The notes: generated by a model from the letters alone, not told the origin. 64,000 nt of DNA from Thermocrispum municipale DSM 44069 (GCF_000427825.1 NZ_ATYT01000007.1:124001-188000), one strand, 5' to 3'; shown: positions 1 through 8,757, numbered from the stretch's first letter. Numbers and translations: made by a program.

Positions 1-829
1 GCTCGTCGATCAGCAGCAGGTTGAGCCGGTTGCACACGCCGAGCCGGTCCAGGCTGTTGACCACCAGCTCGCGCACCTTCTGCAGATCGGCGTTGCGCTC
101 GACGAACAGCACCCCGCCACCGTCGGCGTGCGCCAGGGTCCGCACGTCGTTGGCCGCCGCCGCACGCGCGAGCATCCGGGTGCTCTCACCGCTTCCACGC
201 AGGATCACCAGCGGCACCAGCTTGGGCAGGCTCACCAGCGCCGTCGCGGCTTCCCGCTCGGCGACCGGCACCAGTTGCACGACCTCGGAGTCGAGCCCGG
301 CGTCCGACAGACCGGGCGCGATCACGGCCTCCATCAGCCGCTGAGCCGACGCCAGCGCGGCACCACCGGTCCGCAACACGCCGCCGTTGCGCGACTTCAC
401 CAGCTGGGAGGCGATGTCGACGGTGACGTTCGGCCGCGCCTCGTAGTTCGCGCCGATGACGCCGACCGGGCGACGCCGCTCGATCAGCCGCAGCCCGCCG
501 TCCAGCTCCTTGACCGGAACCTCGCGCTGCAGGTGCGGAGTGGACGACAACAACCTGAGCTGCTCGACCATGCCGGCCAGCCGCTGCTCGGTGACGGTCA
601 ACCGGTCCAGCAGGCCCGCGCTCATCCCGTCGGCCTTCGCCTTCGCGACGTCCTCGGCGTTGGCGGCCAGCACGTCGTCCCGCGCCGACTCCAGCCGGTC
701 GGCCATCGCGCTCAACGCCGCGTCGATCACCTCGTCGGAGGCCGCTGCCAGCGACGGAGCGGCTTGCTTGGCGGCGCGGGCGCACTGCTCGACGGCTTTG
801 GCCACGTGATCCGGCACCTGTTGCTGCAC
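1..829 (-). CDS. proA: ProA-like glutamate-5-semialdehyde dehydrogenase, partial
   Basis: About 276 N-terminal residues of an aldehyde dehydrogenase-fold protein that runs off the left edge (the family is about 415 residues). The reading frame is open from a GTG at 829, preceded by AGGAAGG, to base 1. Recognisable ProA features are the ERRRPVGVIGANYEARPNV stretch and the SRNGGVLRTGG segment; near the cut edge, GVCNRLNLLLIDE matches the family's active-site Cys segment. ProA reduces gamma-glutamyl phosphate to glutamate semialdehyde in proline synthesis. The segment after the Cys differs from the usual NALETLLV, so a paralogue with another role is possible. It lies 85 bases downstream of cobQ on the same strand. 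Confidence 0.8.
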   Translation of the reverse strand, partial: MQQQVPDHVAKAVEQCARAAKQAAPSLAAASDEVIDAALSAMADRLESARDDVLAANAEDVAKAKADGMSAGLLDRLTVTEQRLAGMVEQLRLLSSTPHLQREVPVKELDGGLRLIERRRPVGVIGANYEARPNVTVDIASQLVKSRNGGVLRTGGAALASAQRLMEAVIAPGLSDAGLDSEVVQLVPVAEREAATALVSLPKLVPLVILRGSGESTRMLARAAAANDVRTLAHADGGGVLFVERNADLQKVRELVVNSLDRLGVCNRLNLLLIDE

Positions 830-914
830 GCTGGTGAGTCCTTCCTGGCTCGTCTCGACTCCCGGCTCAGTATGCACCGCACGCGGATCGGCACTGGCCG
901 CGGGCAGGAGGCGC

Positions 915-2402
915 TCACCGCAGCATCGACTGCACCACCGGCAGGTCGCACGGACCGTGCTCGATCAGCCGCGCGATCGCGTCGACGTCGAGGTTCTCCG
1001 CCACGGCGTCGGCCACCGTGTCCAGCATCCGTTCCCGCAGCTGGGCGAAGCCCGGCGCGTGGCGGTTCGGCTGCCAGGCGATGCCGGCCTGCGTGGCGAC
1101 CTCGGCCAGCCAGGCACGCCGGAACCCGTCGTTCTCGAAGGTGCCGTGCCACGTGGTCCCCCAGACCGCACCGCGACGGCACCCGTCCAGGAACGGCTCG
1201 GCTTCGCCCGTGACGTTTGCGGTGCCGTGGTGGATCTCGTAGGCGACGATCTCGTGCCCACGCCACGTCCCCCGCGGCCTGCCCAGCACCTTGTCCTCGG
1301 CGAACGTGACCCGAGTGGGCAGCAATCCCAAGCCGTCGACCTCCCCCACGCGCGACTCGCACCGGTCGACGATGCGCTCGGCGAGCATCTGGTAGCCACC
1401 GCAAATGCCCAACACGGGTCGCCCCTGGAGGGCACGGGCCCGCAGGACGTCGTCGAGGCCCCGCTCCCGCAACCAGGCCAGGTCGTCCACCGTGGCCCGC
1501 GAGCCGGGCAGAACCACCAGGTCGGCGGCTCGCACGACGTCGGGGTCAGCGGTCACGGTGACGGTCACACCGGGCTCGGCGGCCAGCGCGTCAAGATCGG
1601 TGGCGTTGGAGACCCGCGGGAAGCGCACCGCCGCCACGTGCAGACCACGCGTGGCGCTGCCGTGCCAGCCGTCCACGGGCAGCGTGTCCTCGGAGTCGAT
1701 CCACACGCCGGGCAGCCACGGCAGCACACCGAGCACCGGCCGACCGGTGCGCCGCTCCAGCGCGCGCAGTCCGGGTTCGAGCAGCCCCTGATCACCGCGG
1801 AACTTGTTGACCACCCAGCCCGCGATCTGCGCCTGGTCAGCCGGGTCGAGCAGGGCGAGTGTGCCGTACATCGACGCGAACACACCCCCGCGGTCGATGT
1901 CCCCCACCACGATCACCGGCAGGCCGGCTTCGCGCGCCAACCCGAGGTTGACGTAATCACCGTCGCGCAGGTTGATCTCGGCGGGGCTTCCTGCACCCTC
2001 GCACACCACCACGTCGAAGCGTTGTCGCAGGTCGGCGAGCGCGGCGAAGGCCCGCTCGGCGAGCTCCCGTCGTCCGACGGCGAACTCCCCCGCTTCCAGC
2101 GTCCCGAACGGCTTGCCCAGCACCACGACGTGGCTGCGCCGGTCACTGCCCGGCTTGAGCAACACGGGGTTCATCGCCGCCTCCGGCTCGACCCCGGCGG
2201 CGCGGGCCTGCAGCCATTGCGCCCGACCGATCTCCGCCCCGTCGGCGCACACCATCGAGTTGTTCGACATGTTCTGCGCCTTGAACGGCGCGACGGAGAT
2301 CCCGCGCCTGGCCAGTACCCGGCACAGTCCGGCGGTCAGCAGGCTCTTGCCCGCGTCCGACGTCGTGCCGGCCACCAGCAGGCCTTTGCCGACGGAGCCC
2401 AT
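915..2402 (-). CDS. cobQ: Cobyric acid synthase, glutamine-hydrolysing
   Basis: A 495-residue CobQ/CbiP that amidates adenosylcobyrinic acid a,c-diamide at four positions, using glutamine and ATP. The N-terminal half is a dethiobiotin-synthetase-like ATPase (GTTSDAGKS at about residues 13-21, then APFKAQNMSNNS). The C-terminal half is a class I glutamine amidotransferase with the nucleophile Cys334 in RPVLGICGGYQML and a His at about 419 in WHGTFEND. An in-frame extension of 46 residues upstream of ATG 2402 lacks family similarity, so 2402 is preferred. It is divergent from cobU, 93 bases away, which groups four cobalamin genes around one control region. Confidence 0.95.
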   Translation of the reverse strand: MGSVGKGLLVAGTTSDAGKSLLTAGLCRVLARRGISVAPFKAQNMSNNSMVCADGAEIGRAQWLQARAAGVEPEAAMNPVLLKPGSDRRSHVVVLGKPFGTLEAGEFAVGRRELAERAFAALADLRQRFDVVVCEGAGSPAEINLRDGDYVNLGLAREAGLPVIVVGDIDRGGVFASMYGTLALLDPADQAQIAGWVVNKFRGDQGLLEPGLRALERRTGRPVLGVLPWLPGVWIDSEDTLPVDGWHGSATRGLHVAAVRFPRVSNATDLDALAAEPGVTVTVTADPDVVRAADLVVLPGSRATVDDLAWLRERGLDDVLRARALQGRPVLGICGGYQMLAERIVDRCESRVGEVDGLGLLPTRVTFAEDKVLGRPRGTWRGHEIVAYEIHHGTANVTGEAEPFLDGCRRGAVWGTTWHGTFENDGFRRAWLAEVATQAGIAWQPNRHAPGFAQLRERMLDTVADAVAENLDVDAIARLIEHGPCDLPVVQSMLR

Positions 2403-2483
2403 GTCCGCCAACGCTAGCCAAGCGGTCCGGCGTCGCGAGCCGAGTGCTCGAAAGCTCACACCTCTGATCGCCCGCTGCGCTGA

Positions 2484-2489
2484 CACAAT
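2484..2489 (+). promoter_or_regulatory. Candidate -10 element for a leaderless cobU transcript
   Basis: CACAAT (4 to 5 matches to TATAAT) ends six bases before the GTG at 2496, and no Shine-Dalgarno precedes that GTG. This is the spacing expected when transcription begins at the start codon. No convincing -35 is visible. Inference only. Confidence 0.35.
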
Positions 2490-2495
2490 GATCGC

Positions 2496-3116
2496 GTGGC
2501 ATCCATCCTGCGGGCGACGTTCGCGACGGCCGCCCGCCACGGCGCTCGGCTGCTCAGCACGCTAGCGGCTGAGGTGCACCCGGCTCGGCGCACCCTGATC
2601 CTCGGCGGCGCACGCTCCGGCAAGTCCCGCTACGCCGAGCAGCTGCTGAACGACGCGCGACGGGTGGTGTATGTCGCCACCGGCTTGCCGCCGGGCGACG
2701 ACCAGGAGTGGGCCGAGCGCGTCCTGCGCCACCGCGAGCGCCGACCCGATCACTGGGAAACGGTGGAGACCACACAGGTGGCCGCGGTGCTGCGCGCCGC
2801 CGACGCCCCGGTGCTGGTGGACTGCCTGGCCACCTGGCTCGCCCGGATCTGCGACGACGTGGGCGCGTGGGACGACAAGCCGGACTGGCGACAGCGCCTG
2901 GCCACCGAGGTCGACGACCTGGTCCAGGCGTGGCGCACCGCGCGCGTCCCGGTCGTCGCGGTCAGCAACGAGGTGGGCAGCGGCGTGGTACCGAGCACCT
3001 GGTCCGGCAGGCTGTTTCGCGACCAGCTCGGAGTGCTCAATCGCCGCATGGCAGGTGAGTCCGACGCGGTACTGCTGATGGTGGCGGGCCGCCCGATCCG
3101 CTTGGAGGCACCGTGA
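2496..3116 (+). CDS. cobU: Bifunctional adenosylcobinamide kinase / guanylyltransferase
   Basis: A 206-residue CobU protein that phosphorylates adenosylcobinamide and then converts it to adenosylcobinamide-GDP. The P-loop LILGGARSGKS lies near residues 34-44. The HRERRPDHW segment matches the region carrying the guanylylated histidine in the family, and SNEVGSGVVP is a second conserved block. About 30 residues precede the usual family start. GTG 2496 has no Shine-Dalgarno but a -10-like box just upstream; GTG 2574 is an alternative start that would give a more typical N-terminus. The stop overlaps the cobT start (GTGA). Confidence 0.93.
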   Translation: MASILRATFATAARHGARLLSTLAAEVHPARRTLILGGARSGKSRYAEQLLNDARRVVYVATGLPPGDDQEWAERVLRHRERRPDHWETVETTQVAAVLRAADAPVLVDCLATWLARICDDVGAWDDKPDWRQRLATEVDDLVQAWRTARVPVVAVSNEVGSGVVPSTWSGRLFRDQLGVLNRRMAGESDAVLLMVAGRPIRLEAP

Positions 3117-4156
3117 CCGTCCACGGCATCCCGGCCATCCCCGCGCCCGACGAGGCGACGCGGGAACGCGCCCGACGCGTGCTGGACGGCCTGGTCAAGC
3201 CGGTCGGCTCGCTGGGCAGGCTGGAGGAACTGGCCGCGTGGTTGTCGGCCGCCCACCAGACCGTCCCGCCGCGGCCGATCGACCCGGTGCACGTCGTGGT
3301 GTTCGCCGGTGACCACGGCGTCAGCCGCAGTGGGGTGTCGGCCTATCCCCGAGACGTCACCGCCGCCATGGTGCGGGTCTTCCACAGCGGCAAGGGCGGG
3401 GTGAACGTGCTGGCCCGCGAGGTCGGCGCGACCGTTCGCGTCCTGGACATCGGTGTCGACGCGGACCTGAGCGACCTGCCCGCCGAGATCCGGGCGCACA
3501 AGGTGTGCCGTGGCTCCGGTCCGATCGACACGACGGACGCCCTCACCCCCGAGCAAACCGTCCGGGCCTTCCGCGCCGGGCAAGCGATCGCTCGGGCGGA
3601 GATCGCCGACGGCGCCAACGTGCTGATCCCGGGCGACATGGGCATCGGCAACACCACGGTCGCATCCGCCCTGGTGGCCGCCCAGCTCGGGCTGCCACCC
3701 GACGAGGTGGTCGGCGGCGGGACGGGCATCGACCCGGCCACCCGCGCGCACAAGGTCGGGGTGGTCCGCGCGGCGCTGCAGCGGGCGCAGGGCCGATTCG
3801 ACGATCCGTTCGACCTGCTCACCGCGCTCGGCAGCGCGTGCGCAGCCGCCACGGCCGGGTTCGTGGTGCAAGCGGCCGCCCTCAAGACGCCGGTCGTCCT
3901 CGACGGTGTGTTCACCACCGCCGCTGCGCTCGTCGCCGCCGAGATCGCGCCCGGCGCGGCCGCCTGGTGGCTGTCCGGCCACCGCTCCACCGAACCCGCC
4001 CAGGAGTACGCGCTCAAGTCGCTCGGGCTCCAGCCGATCGTGGACCTCGGGATGCGGCTGGGCGAAGGGAGCGGCGCCGTGCAGGCCGTCCCGGTCCTGC
4101 GGGCCGCCCGCGCGATCATCAGCGACATGGGCTCGCTGTCCGACGTCCTTGCTTGA
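3113..4156 (+). CDS. cobT: Nicotinate-nucleotide--dimethylbenzimidazole phosphoribosyltransferase
   Basis: A 347-residue CobT that makes alpha-ribazole phosphate from nicotinate mononucleotide and 5,6-dimethylbenzimidazole, supplying the lower ligand of cobalamin. Family blocks include KPVGSLGRLE near residue 30, FAGDHGVSRSGVSAYP, IPGDMGIGNTT and the C-terminal LGEGSGA, whose Glu318 is the catalytic base. Length is typical. The GTG start overlaps the cobU stop, so translation is probably coupled. The gene is followed directly by cobS, completing the nucleotide-loop set. Confidence 0.95.
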   Translation: MTVHGIPAIPAPDEATRERARRVLDGLVKPVGSLGRLEELAAWLSAAHQTVPPRPIDPVHVVVFAGDHGVSRSGVSAYPRDVTAAMVRVFHSGKGGVNVLAREVGATVRVLDIGVDADLSDLPAEIRAHKVCRGSGPIDTTDALTPEQTVRAFRAGQAIARAEIADGANVLIPGDMGIGNTTVASALVAAQLGLPPDEVVGGGTGIDPATRAHKVGVVRAALQRAQGRFDDPFDLLTALGSACAAATAGFVVQAAALKTPVVLDGVFTTAAALVAAEIAPGAAAWWLSGHRSTEPAQEYALKSLGLQPIVDLGMRLGEGSGAVQAVPVLRAARAIISDMGSLSDVLA

Positions 4157-4158
4157 CC

Positions 4159-4917
4159 GTGAACGCCCTGCTGCTCGCCGTCGGGACACTGACCGCCCTG
4201 CCGGTGCCCGCTCCGCGCGCGGTGAACAGCCGCGTCGCCGGTCGCGCGATGTTGCTCGCCCCCATCGCCGTGCTGCCGCTGGCGGTCCTCGTCGGCGGTC
4301 TCGCCGCCGCGGGTGAGGCGCTCGGGCTGCCCGCCCTGCTGACCGCGCTGCTGTGCGTCGGCGCCGGCGCGCTCGGAACCCGTGGTCTGCATTGGGACGG
4401 CCTTGCCGACACCGCCGACGGCTTGAGCTCGAGCTACGACCGCGACCGCGCGCTGGAGGTCATGCGCAGCGGCGACATCGGCCCGAGTGGCGTGGTCGCC
4501 GTGGTGCTCGTGCTGGGCGGCCAGGCCGCTGCCTTGGCGGGCGCCATCGCCGCAGGCCACGGGCCATTCGCCGCGGTCGTCGGGGTGCTGGCCGGGCGCA
4601 TGGTGTTGGCGCTGTGCTGTGTCCGGGGCATTCCGGCCGCACGCTCCGGAGGGCTTGGTGCAACCGTCGCGGGGACCGTCGGCCGCTCGGCGGCAACCGC
4701 GGCACTGGTCGTCGGTGTCGGGTTGGCTGCAGCGGGGAGTCTGGTGATTGCGCTGTCTGCTTGGCGCGCCGCCCTGGCCGTCGCGGTGGGCGTTCTCGGC
4801 GCGGCACTGCTGCTGGCGAGGTGTGTCCGGCGACTCGGTGGCGTGACCGGCGACGTGCTGGGAGCGTGCGTCGAGATCGCCACGCTGGGCACCCTCGTCG
4901 GGCTGTCGTTCAATTGA
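4159..4917 (+). CDS. cobS: Adenosylcobinamide-GDP ribazoletransferase (cobalamin synthase)
   Basis: A 252-residue hydrophobic integral membrane protein that joins adenosylcobinamide-GDP to alpha-ribazole (phosphate), the last assembly step for cobalamin. The N-terminal LLAVGTLTALPVPAP and the acidic motif GLHWDGLADTADGLSSSYDRDRALEVM (quoted in parts: HWDGLADTADG, then DRALEVM) are diagnostic. Several long Ala/Leu/Val membrane segments follow. GTG 4159 is chosen; a TTG at 4153 overlapping the cobT stop (TTGA) is equally in frame and would add two residues. Same operon as cobU and cobT. Confidence 0.93.
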   Translation: MNALLLAVGTLTALPVPAPRAVNSRVAGRAMLLAPIAVLPLAVLVGGLAAAGEALGLPALLTALLCVGAGALGTRGLHWDGLADTADGLSSSYDRDRALEVMRSGDIGPSGVVAVVLVLGGQAAALAGAIAAGHGPFAAVVGVLAGRMVLALCCVRGIPAARSGGLGATVAGTVGRSAATAALVVGVGLAAAGSLVIALSAWRAALAVAVGVLGAALLLARCVRRLGGVTGDVLGACVEIATLGTLVGLSFN

Positions 4918-4943
4918 CAACGCGCGCCGTCACATGCTGTCAT
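4914..4943 (+). promoter_or_regulatory. Sigma70-like promoter overlapping the cobS stop
   Basis: A perfect TTGACA at 4914-4919 overlaps the cobS stop codon and is followed after 18 bases by TGTCAT at 4938-4943 (4 of 6 matches to TATAAT). It would drive the oxygenase gene that starts near 4985. Confidence 0.5.
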
Positions 4944-4959
4944 GAGCGCACTGTTGTCA
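4915..4959. promoter_or_regulatory. Inverted repeat, candidate operator
   Basis: TGACAAC (4915-4921) and GTTGTCA (4953-4959) form perfect inverted arms around the candidate promoter, with further TGTCA half-sites between them. The layout suits a repressor or a looping site, but no regulator gene is adjacent. Confidence 0.35.
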
Positions 4960-4984
4960 GCGTGCCAACAAGCCCGCGAGAGGC

Positions 4985-5806
4985 GTGGTGCCCGTGTCCG
5001 AGACGGCCAGGATCCGGGACGGACTCACCGGTCTCGCCCTGCTCGCCGGCGGCGCGAACGTCATCATGCAGCTGGCCCGCTTGCCGGTCGGCCACGGCGT
5101 GGTGCACAGCCCGGTGGAATCCGGCAACATCTATCGCCACCCGTTCAAACGGACGCGTACCACGCTGATGTACCTGGTGATGGCGATCGACAGCACACCG
5201 GCCGAGCGCACGGAGCTGCGTCGCCAGATCAACCGGGTGCACGCCCAGGTGCGCTCCGGGCCGGACAGTCCGGTCAAGTACCACGCGATGGACCCGGAAC
5301 TGCAGCTCTGGGTCGCCGCGTGCATCTACCGCGGCACCGAGGACACCTACCGCATGCTGTGGGGCGAGCCGGACGAGCGCACGCGGGAGGCGCTCTACCA
5401 GGACGCCCGCCACTTCGGCACCACACTGCAGGTCCGCGAGGACCAGTGGCCGGAGAACCGCGATGCGTTCGAGGAGTACTGGCAGCGCGAGGTCCAGAAG
5501 ATCAAGATGGACGACGACACGCGCAGCTACCTACGCGGCATCGCGCGCGGCACGTTCTTCCCGCAGCCGCTACGCGGCCTGCTCGGCCCGTTCTTGGAGT
5601 TCATGTCCATCGGCTTCCTCTACCCCGAGTTCCGCGCTGAGCTCGGGGTGCCGTGGTCCGAGCGGCAACAGCGGCGGTTCGAGCGCGTCATCGGAGTTCT
5701 CGGCAAGATCAATCGCAGGCTGCCGCGACCGCTGCGCGAGTTTCCGTTCAACGTGCTCGCCTGGGACACACGGCGCCGCCTGCGTACCGGCCGCCCCGTC
5801 GTCTGA
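4985..5806 (+). CDS. Oxygenase MpaB family protein (DUF2236)
   Basis: About 273 residues of the PF09995 family, which includes the fungal mycophenolate oxygenase MpaB and bacterial latex-clearing heme oxygenases. Diagnostic blocks are NIYRHPFKRTRTTLMYL near the N-terminus, the HAQVRSG...YHAMDPELQLWVAA region (conserved His and Trp), and a C-terminal NVLAWDTRRRL tail. No signal peptide is obvious. GTG codons at 4985, 4988 and 4994 are all possible starts; GAGAGG at 4978-4983 fits 4988 or 4994 best. The substrate is unknown. A TTGACA promoter and an inverted repeat precede it, so it is probably transcribed separately from the cob operon. Confidence 0.8.
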   Translation: MVPVSETARIRDGLTGLALLAGGANVIMQLARLPVGHGVVHSPVESGNIYRHPFKRTRTTLMYLVMAIDSTPAERTELRRQINRVHAQVRSGPDSPVKYHAMDPELQLWVAACIYRGTEDTYRMLWGEPDERTREALYQDARHFGTTLQVREDQWPENRDAFEEYWQREVQKIKMDDDTRSYLRGIARGTFFPQPLRGLLGPFLEFMSIGFLYPEFRAELGVPWSERQQRRFERVIGVLGKINRRLPRPLREFPFNVLAWDTRRRLRTGRPVV

Positions 5807-5939
5807 CCCTGCTCGCCCCGTTCGTTCGACGCGTCGGCCACCACATCCCGACACGGTGACACCTGTCGTCGCCGCGTAGCAGTAGCTCAACTAACCGTAG
5901 TCAATCGAGAACAGCCGAAAATACTGGTGCATCAGCATA

Positions 5940-5957
5940 TAGTACAAGTGCTACATT
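5940..5957 (+). promoter_or_regulatory. Promoter/operator before the ABC efflux genes
   Basis: TACATT at 5952-5957 lies seven bases before ATG 5965, which has no Shine-Dalgarno, as for a leaderless transcript. It overlaps an imperfect palindrome TAGTACAAGTGCTA (5940-5953, one mismatched pair), a candidate operator for the XRE protein encoded downstream. Confidence 0.4.
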
Positions 5958-5964
5958 CAATCGC

Positions 5965-6990
5965 ATGACTGAGGCCAACAAGGGAGGCACTTCGGTCGCG
6001 GTCGGCAGGGCGGCAACCGAAGATGGGGTAATGGCCGGTCCCGCCGGCGACACCGTGCTCGACGTGCGGGATCTGCGTATGACGTACGGCACCAACGAGG
6101 TGCTCAAGGGGGTCACGTTCAGCGCCGAACGGGGCGAGGTGCTCGCGCTGCTCGGACCCAACGGCGCAGGCAAGACCACGACGATCGAAATTCTCGAAGG
6201 CTTCCGGATGCGCTCCGGCGGCGCGGTGTCGGTCCTGGGCACCGACCCGGCACACGGCAACGAGGCATGGCGGGCACGGCTCGGGGTCGTCCTGCAGTCG
6301 TGGCGTGACCACGGCAAATGGCGGGTACGCGAGCTGCTGCAGCACCTGGGGACGTTCTACGCGCCGTACTCGTCGGAGAAGATCCGCCGGCCGTGGAACA
6401 CCGACGAACTGATCGAAGCGGTCGGCCTCGCCGACCATGCCGACAAGCGCGTGATGCGGCTGTCCGGTGGTCAGCGGCGCAGGCTGGATGTGGCGATCGG
6501 CATCGTCGGCAAGCCCGAGCTGCTGTTCCTGGACGAGCCGACCGCGGGGTTCGACCCGCACGCGCGGCGCGAGTTCCACGACCTGGTGCACCGCCTGGCC
6601 GACGAGCACACCACGGTTCTGCTCACCACGCACGACCTGGACGAGGCCGAGAAGCTCGCCGACCGGATCCTGGTGCTGGCAGGCGGCCGGATCATCGCCG
6701 ACGGGACGGCGGACGAGCTGGCGCGTCGGGTGTCGATCGAGGCCGAGGTGCACTGGACCGTCGACGGAGTGCGCCACGTGCACTCCAGTGCTGACGCGAC
6801 GACCTTCGTGCGCAAGCTGTTCGAGCAACACGGCTCGGCCGTGCAGGACCTGGAAGTCCGGCGGGCCAGCCTGGAGGACACCTACATGAAGCTGGTCTAC
6901 GGCATGGAGTCCGGACTGGCCGACGGCGAAGACGCCGCCCGGGTCCTGTTCGGCGAAGACCAGCGCAGCGCCGAGGAGGGAATCCGATGA
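5965..6990 (+). CDS. ABC-2 type transporter ATP-binding protein (DrrA-like)
   Basis: A 341-residue ATPase of the multidrug/antibiotic ABC-2 efflux group. Walker A is LLGPNGAGKTTT, the signature is LSGGQRRRLD, Walker B is LLFLDEPTAGFD, and the H-loop is LLTTHDLDEAE. A C-terminal domain of about 100 residues follows, as in DrrA-type proteins. ATG 5965 appears leaderless; an internal ATG near 6031 would remove a poorly conserved leader. It overlaps the permease gene by four bases (ATGA), so the two form an exporter. The exported compound cannot be told from sequence. Confidence 0.92.
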   Translation: MTEANKGGTSVAVGRAATEDGVMAGPAGDTVLDVRDLRMTYGTNEVLKGVTFSAERGEVLALLGPNGAGKTTTIEILEGFRMRSGGAVSVLGTDPAHGNEAWRARLGVVLQSWRDHGKWRVRELLQHLGTFYAPYSSEKIRRPWNTDELIEAVGLADHADKRVMRLSGGQRRRLDVAIGIVGKPELLFLDEPTAGFDPHARREFHDLVHRLADEHTTVLLTTHDLDEAEKLADRILVLAGGRIIADGTADELARRVSIEAEVHWTVDGVRHVHSSADATTFVRKLFEQHGSAVQDLEVRRASLEDTYMKLVYGMESGLADGEDAARVLFGEDQRSAEEGIR

Positions 6991-7838
6991 ACGCTTCGGC
7001 TGTGGCCATCCGTTCCGGCATCTATCGCGGCTTCGCCGAGATCCGACACCTGCTGACCAGCGGGCCCGACCTGTTCAACATGGTGTTCTTCCCCACCATC
7101 ACGCTGGTCGTGATGTTCTTCCTGCGGGATTCGACGATCCCGGGGACGGACATCTCGATCGGCTCCGCGGCCATGCCGGGCATCCTGGGCATGCAGGTCG
7201 CCTTCACCGGATTCCTCGGGGTCGCGGCGGAGTTGGTGGTGGAACGCGAGGACGGCACGTTGCTGCGCGCCAAAGCAGTTCCCAACGGCATGCTGGGCTA
7301 CCTGATCGGCAAGATCGTCAACGCGACGATCAACGGTGTGATCGCGGTGCTCATCGTTCTGATCCCCGGGCTGTTCTTGTTCGAGGGATTCAGCATCGAC
7401 GGGGTGAGCGCTTGGCTGACGCTCGCCTGGGTGCTGGCACTCGGCTTGATCGCCACCATTCCGATCGGCGCGGTGCTCGGGTCGCTGTCGGACAACCCAC
7501 GCAATCTGGGTCTGATCATGCTGCCGCTGATGGGGCTGACGGCGATTTCCGGAATCTTCTATCCGATGACCGCGCTTGCCGACTGGCTGCAGTTCATCGG
7601 CCAGTGCTTCCCGATCTACTGGCTCGGCCTCGGCATGCGGTCGGCCCTGCTGCCGGATTCCGCCGCCGCCGTGGAGATCGACGGGTCGTGGCGGTACGCG
7701 GAGATGATCGGAGTCCTCGGCATCTGGGCGATCATCGGATTGGTGCTGGCGCCAATACTGTTGCGCAGGATGGCCAGGCGAGAATCCGGATCGAGCATGG
7801 CCGCTCGACGCGATCGCGCGATGCAGCGAGTGCAGTGA
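6987..7838 (+). CDS. ABC-2 type transporter permease
   Basis: A 283-residue membrane protein with about six hydrophobic segments, typical of DrrB-type ABC-2 permeases. The EREDGTLLRAKAVP stretch in the first cytoplasmic loop and the GIFYPMTALADWLQ segment before the last helices are family features. The ATG overlaps the ATPase stop. It should form the membrane channel for the upstream ATPase. A basic tail follows the last helix. Confidence 0.9.
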   Translation: MNASAVAIRSGIYRGFAEIRHLLTSGPDLFNMVFFPTITLVVMFFLRDSTIPGTDISIGSAAMPGILGMQVAFTGFLGVAAELVVEREDGTLLRAKAVPNGMLGYLIGKIVNATINGVIAVLIVLIPGLFLFEGFSIDGVSAWLTLAWVLALGLIATIPIGAVLGSLSDNPRNLGLIMLPLMGLTAISGIFYPMTALADWLQFIGQCFPIYWLGLGMRSALLPDSAAAVEIDGSWRYAEMIGVLGIWAIIGLVLAPILLRRMARRESGSSMAARRDRAMQRVQ

Positions 7839-7884
7839 ATCGTCCACGAAGTACGGCGGCAGGCGAGCGTGAGGTGCACCCGAC

Positions 7885-8151
7885 ATGGGCGAAGTGATCT
7901 ACAACCGGATCGCGATGCTACGTGCCGAACGGGGCATCTCACGCCGCCAGCTCGCCGACGCACTCAAGGTGCACTACCAGACGATCGGCTATCTGGAGCG
8001 CGGCGAGTACAGCCCGAGCCTGTACCTGGCGTTGAAGATCGCGGAGTACTTCGAGGTGCCGGTCGAGGTGATCTTCTCGACCAAGCCGTTCCCGCGGCTG
8101 GGTAGCGAGGACGTCCACCGCGGCCGGCGCGCCGACATCAGCGGCGCTTGA
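7885..8151 (+). CDS. XRE-family transcriptional regulator
   Basis: An 88-residue protein that is almost entirely a Cro/C1-type helix-turn-helix (RNRIAMLRAERGISRRQLADALKVHYQTIGYLERGEYSPS in parts: LRAERGISRRQLA, YQTIGYLERGEYSPS). GAGGTG eight bases before ATG 7885 is a good ribosome site. It follows the ABC efflux pair by 46 bases and probably regulates it, a common arrangement. Its 3' end overlaps that of the convergent tetR gene by 14 bases. Confidence 0.88.
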   Translation: MGEVIYNRIAMLRAERGISRRQLADALKVHYQTIGYLERGEYSPSLYLALKIAEYFEVPVEVIFSTKPFPRLGSEDVHRGRRADISGA

Positions 8152-8749
8152 CCACGCAGTCCAGGTAGGGACCGAACAGGTCCGCGAGCTGGGCAGCGGT
8201 CTGCTCGGCAGGAGCGGTGGCCGTCGCCGCATGGCTGATGGCCAGCCGGGTCACGTTCTCCGCGACCATGCGCACGGCGTCATCCGGCACGTCCGGCCAC
8301 GTCGTCGTCAGCACCTCGGTCAGCTGCTCGGTGGCGAACGTGAGCACCGGGCCCGCCTGGTTGGTCAACAGCGGCAGCAAACCCTCGTCACCTCGGCCGC
8401 TCACGATCGCCGCGATCAACGGGTCCTGCTCGGCCGACTTCAAGAACACCTCGACGCCGGCCGCCAGCGCGGCCCGCGGGTCGTCGGCGTGCGCGGTGAT
8501 CGCGTCGTTGACCGCGGACAGGAACCGGCTCGCTTCGTGCAGCACGAACGCCTGCGCGAACCCTTGCCGGGACCCGAACTCGTTGTACAGCGTCTGCCTG
8601 CTGACTCCCGCGGCTTCGGCCACGTCGGCCATGCGGGTCTCGGCCCACGAGCGCTGTGCGATCAGGTCACTGGCCGCGTCGAACAGCGTCTCCCGCAACA
8701 GTTTGCGCGCGGCCTCGGGGTATTGCATGCGATTGCGCGGACGGGTCAC
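8138..8749 (-). CDS. TetR-family regulator of the alkane hydroxylase operon
   Basis: About 203 residues. The N-terminal TetR helix-turn-helix is clear (TRMADVAEAAGVSRQTLYNEFGSR in parts: VAEAAGVSRQTLYNEFG), followed by an all-helical ligand domain. It lies downstream of alkB-rubA-rubB on the same strand, where AlkU/AlkX-type TetR repressors are found. Upstream of it is a 30-bp inverted repeat nearly identical to one before alkB, which supports autoregulation and control of alkB. GTG 8749 is chosen because it sits eight bases after the promoter-like box; GTG 8770 would lie inside the operator, and ATG 8728 is a further option. Confidence 0.85.
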   Translation of the reverse strand: MTRPRNRMQYPEAARKLLRETLFDAASDLIAQRSWAETRMADVAEAAGVSRQTLYNEFGSRQGFAQAFVLHEASRFLSAVNDAITAHADDPRAALAAGVEVFLKSAEQDPLIAAIVSGRGDEGLLPLLTNQAGPVLTFATEQLTEVLTTTWPDVPDDAVRMVAENVTRLAISHAATATAPAEQTAAQLADLFGPYLDCVVKRR

Positions 8750-8757
8750 GTCTGTCG

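Noticed and set aside
2402-2495. Cobalamin riboswitch before cobQ or cobU
   Set aside because: The divergent gap is only 93 bases and shows no B12-box or the required long structured leader.
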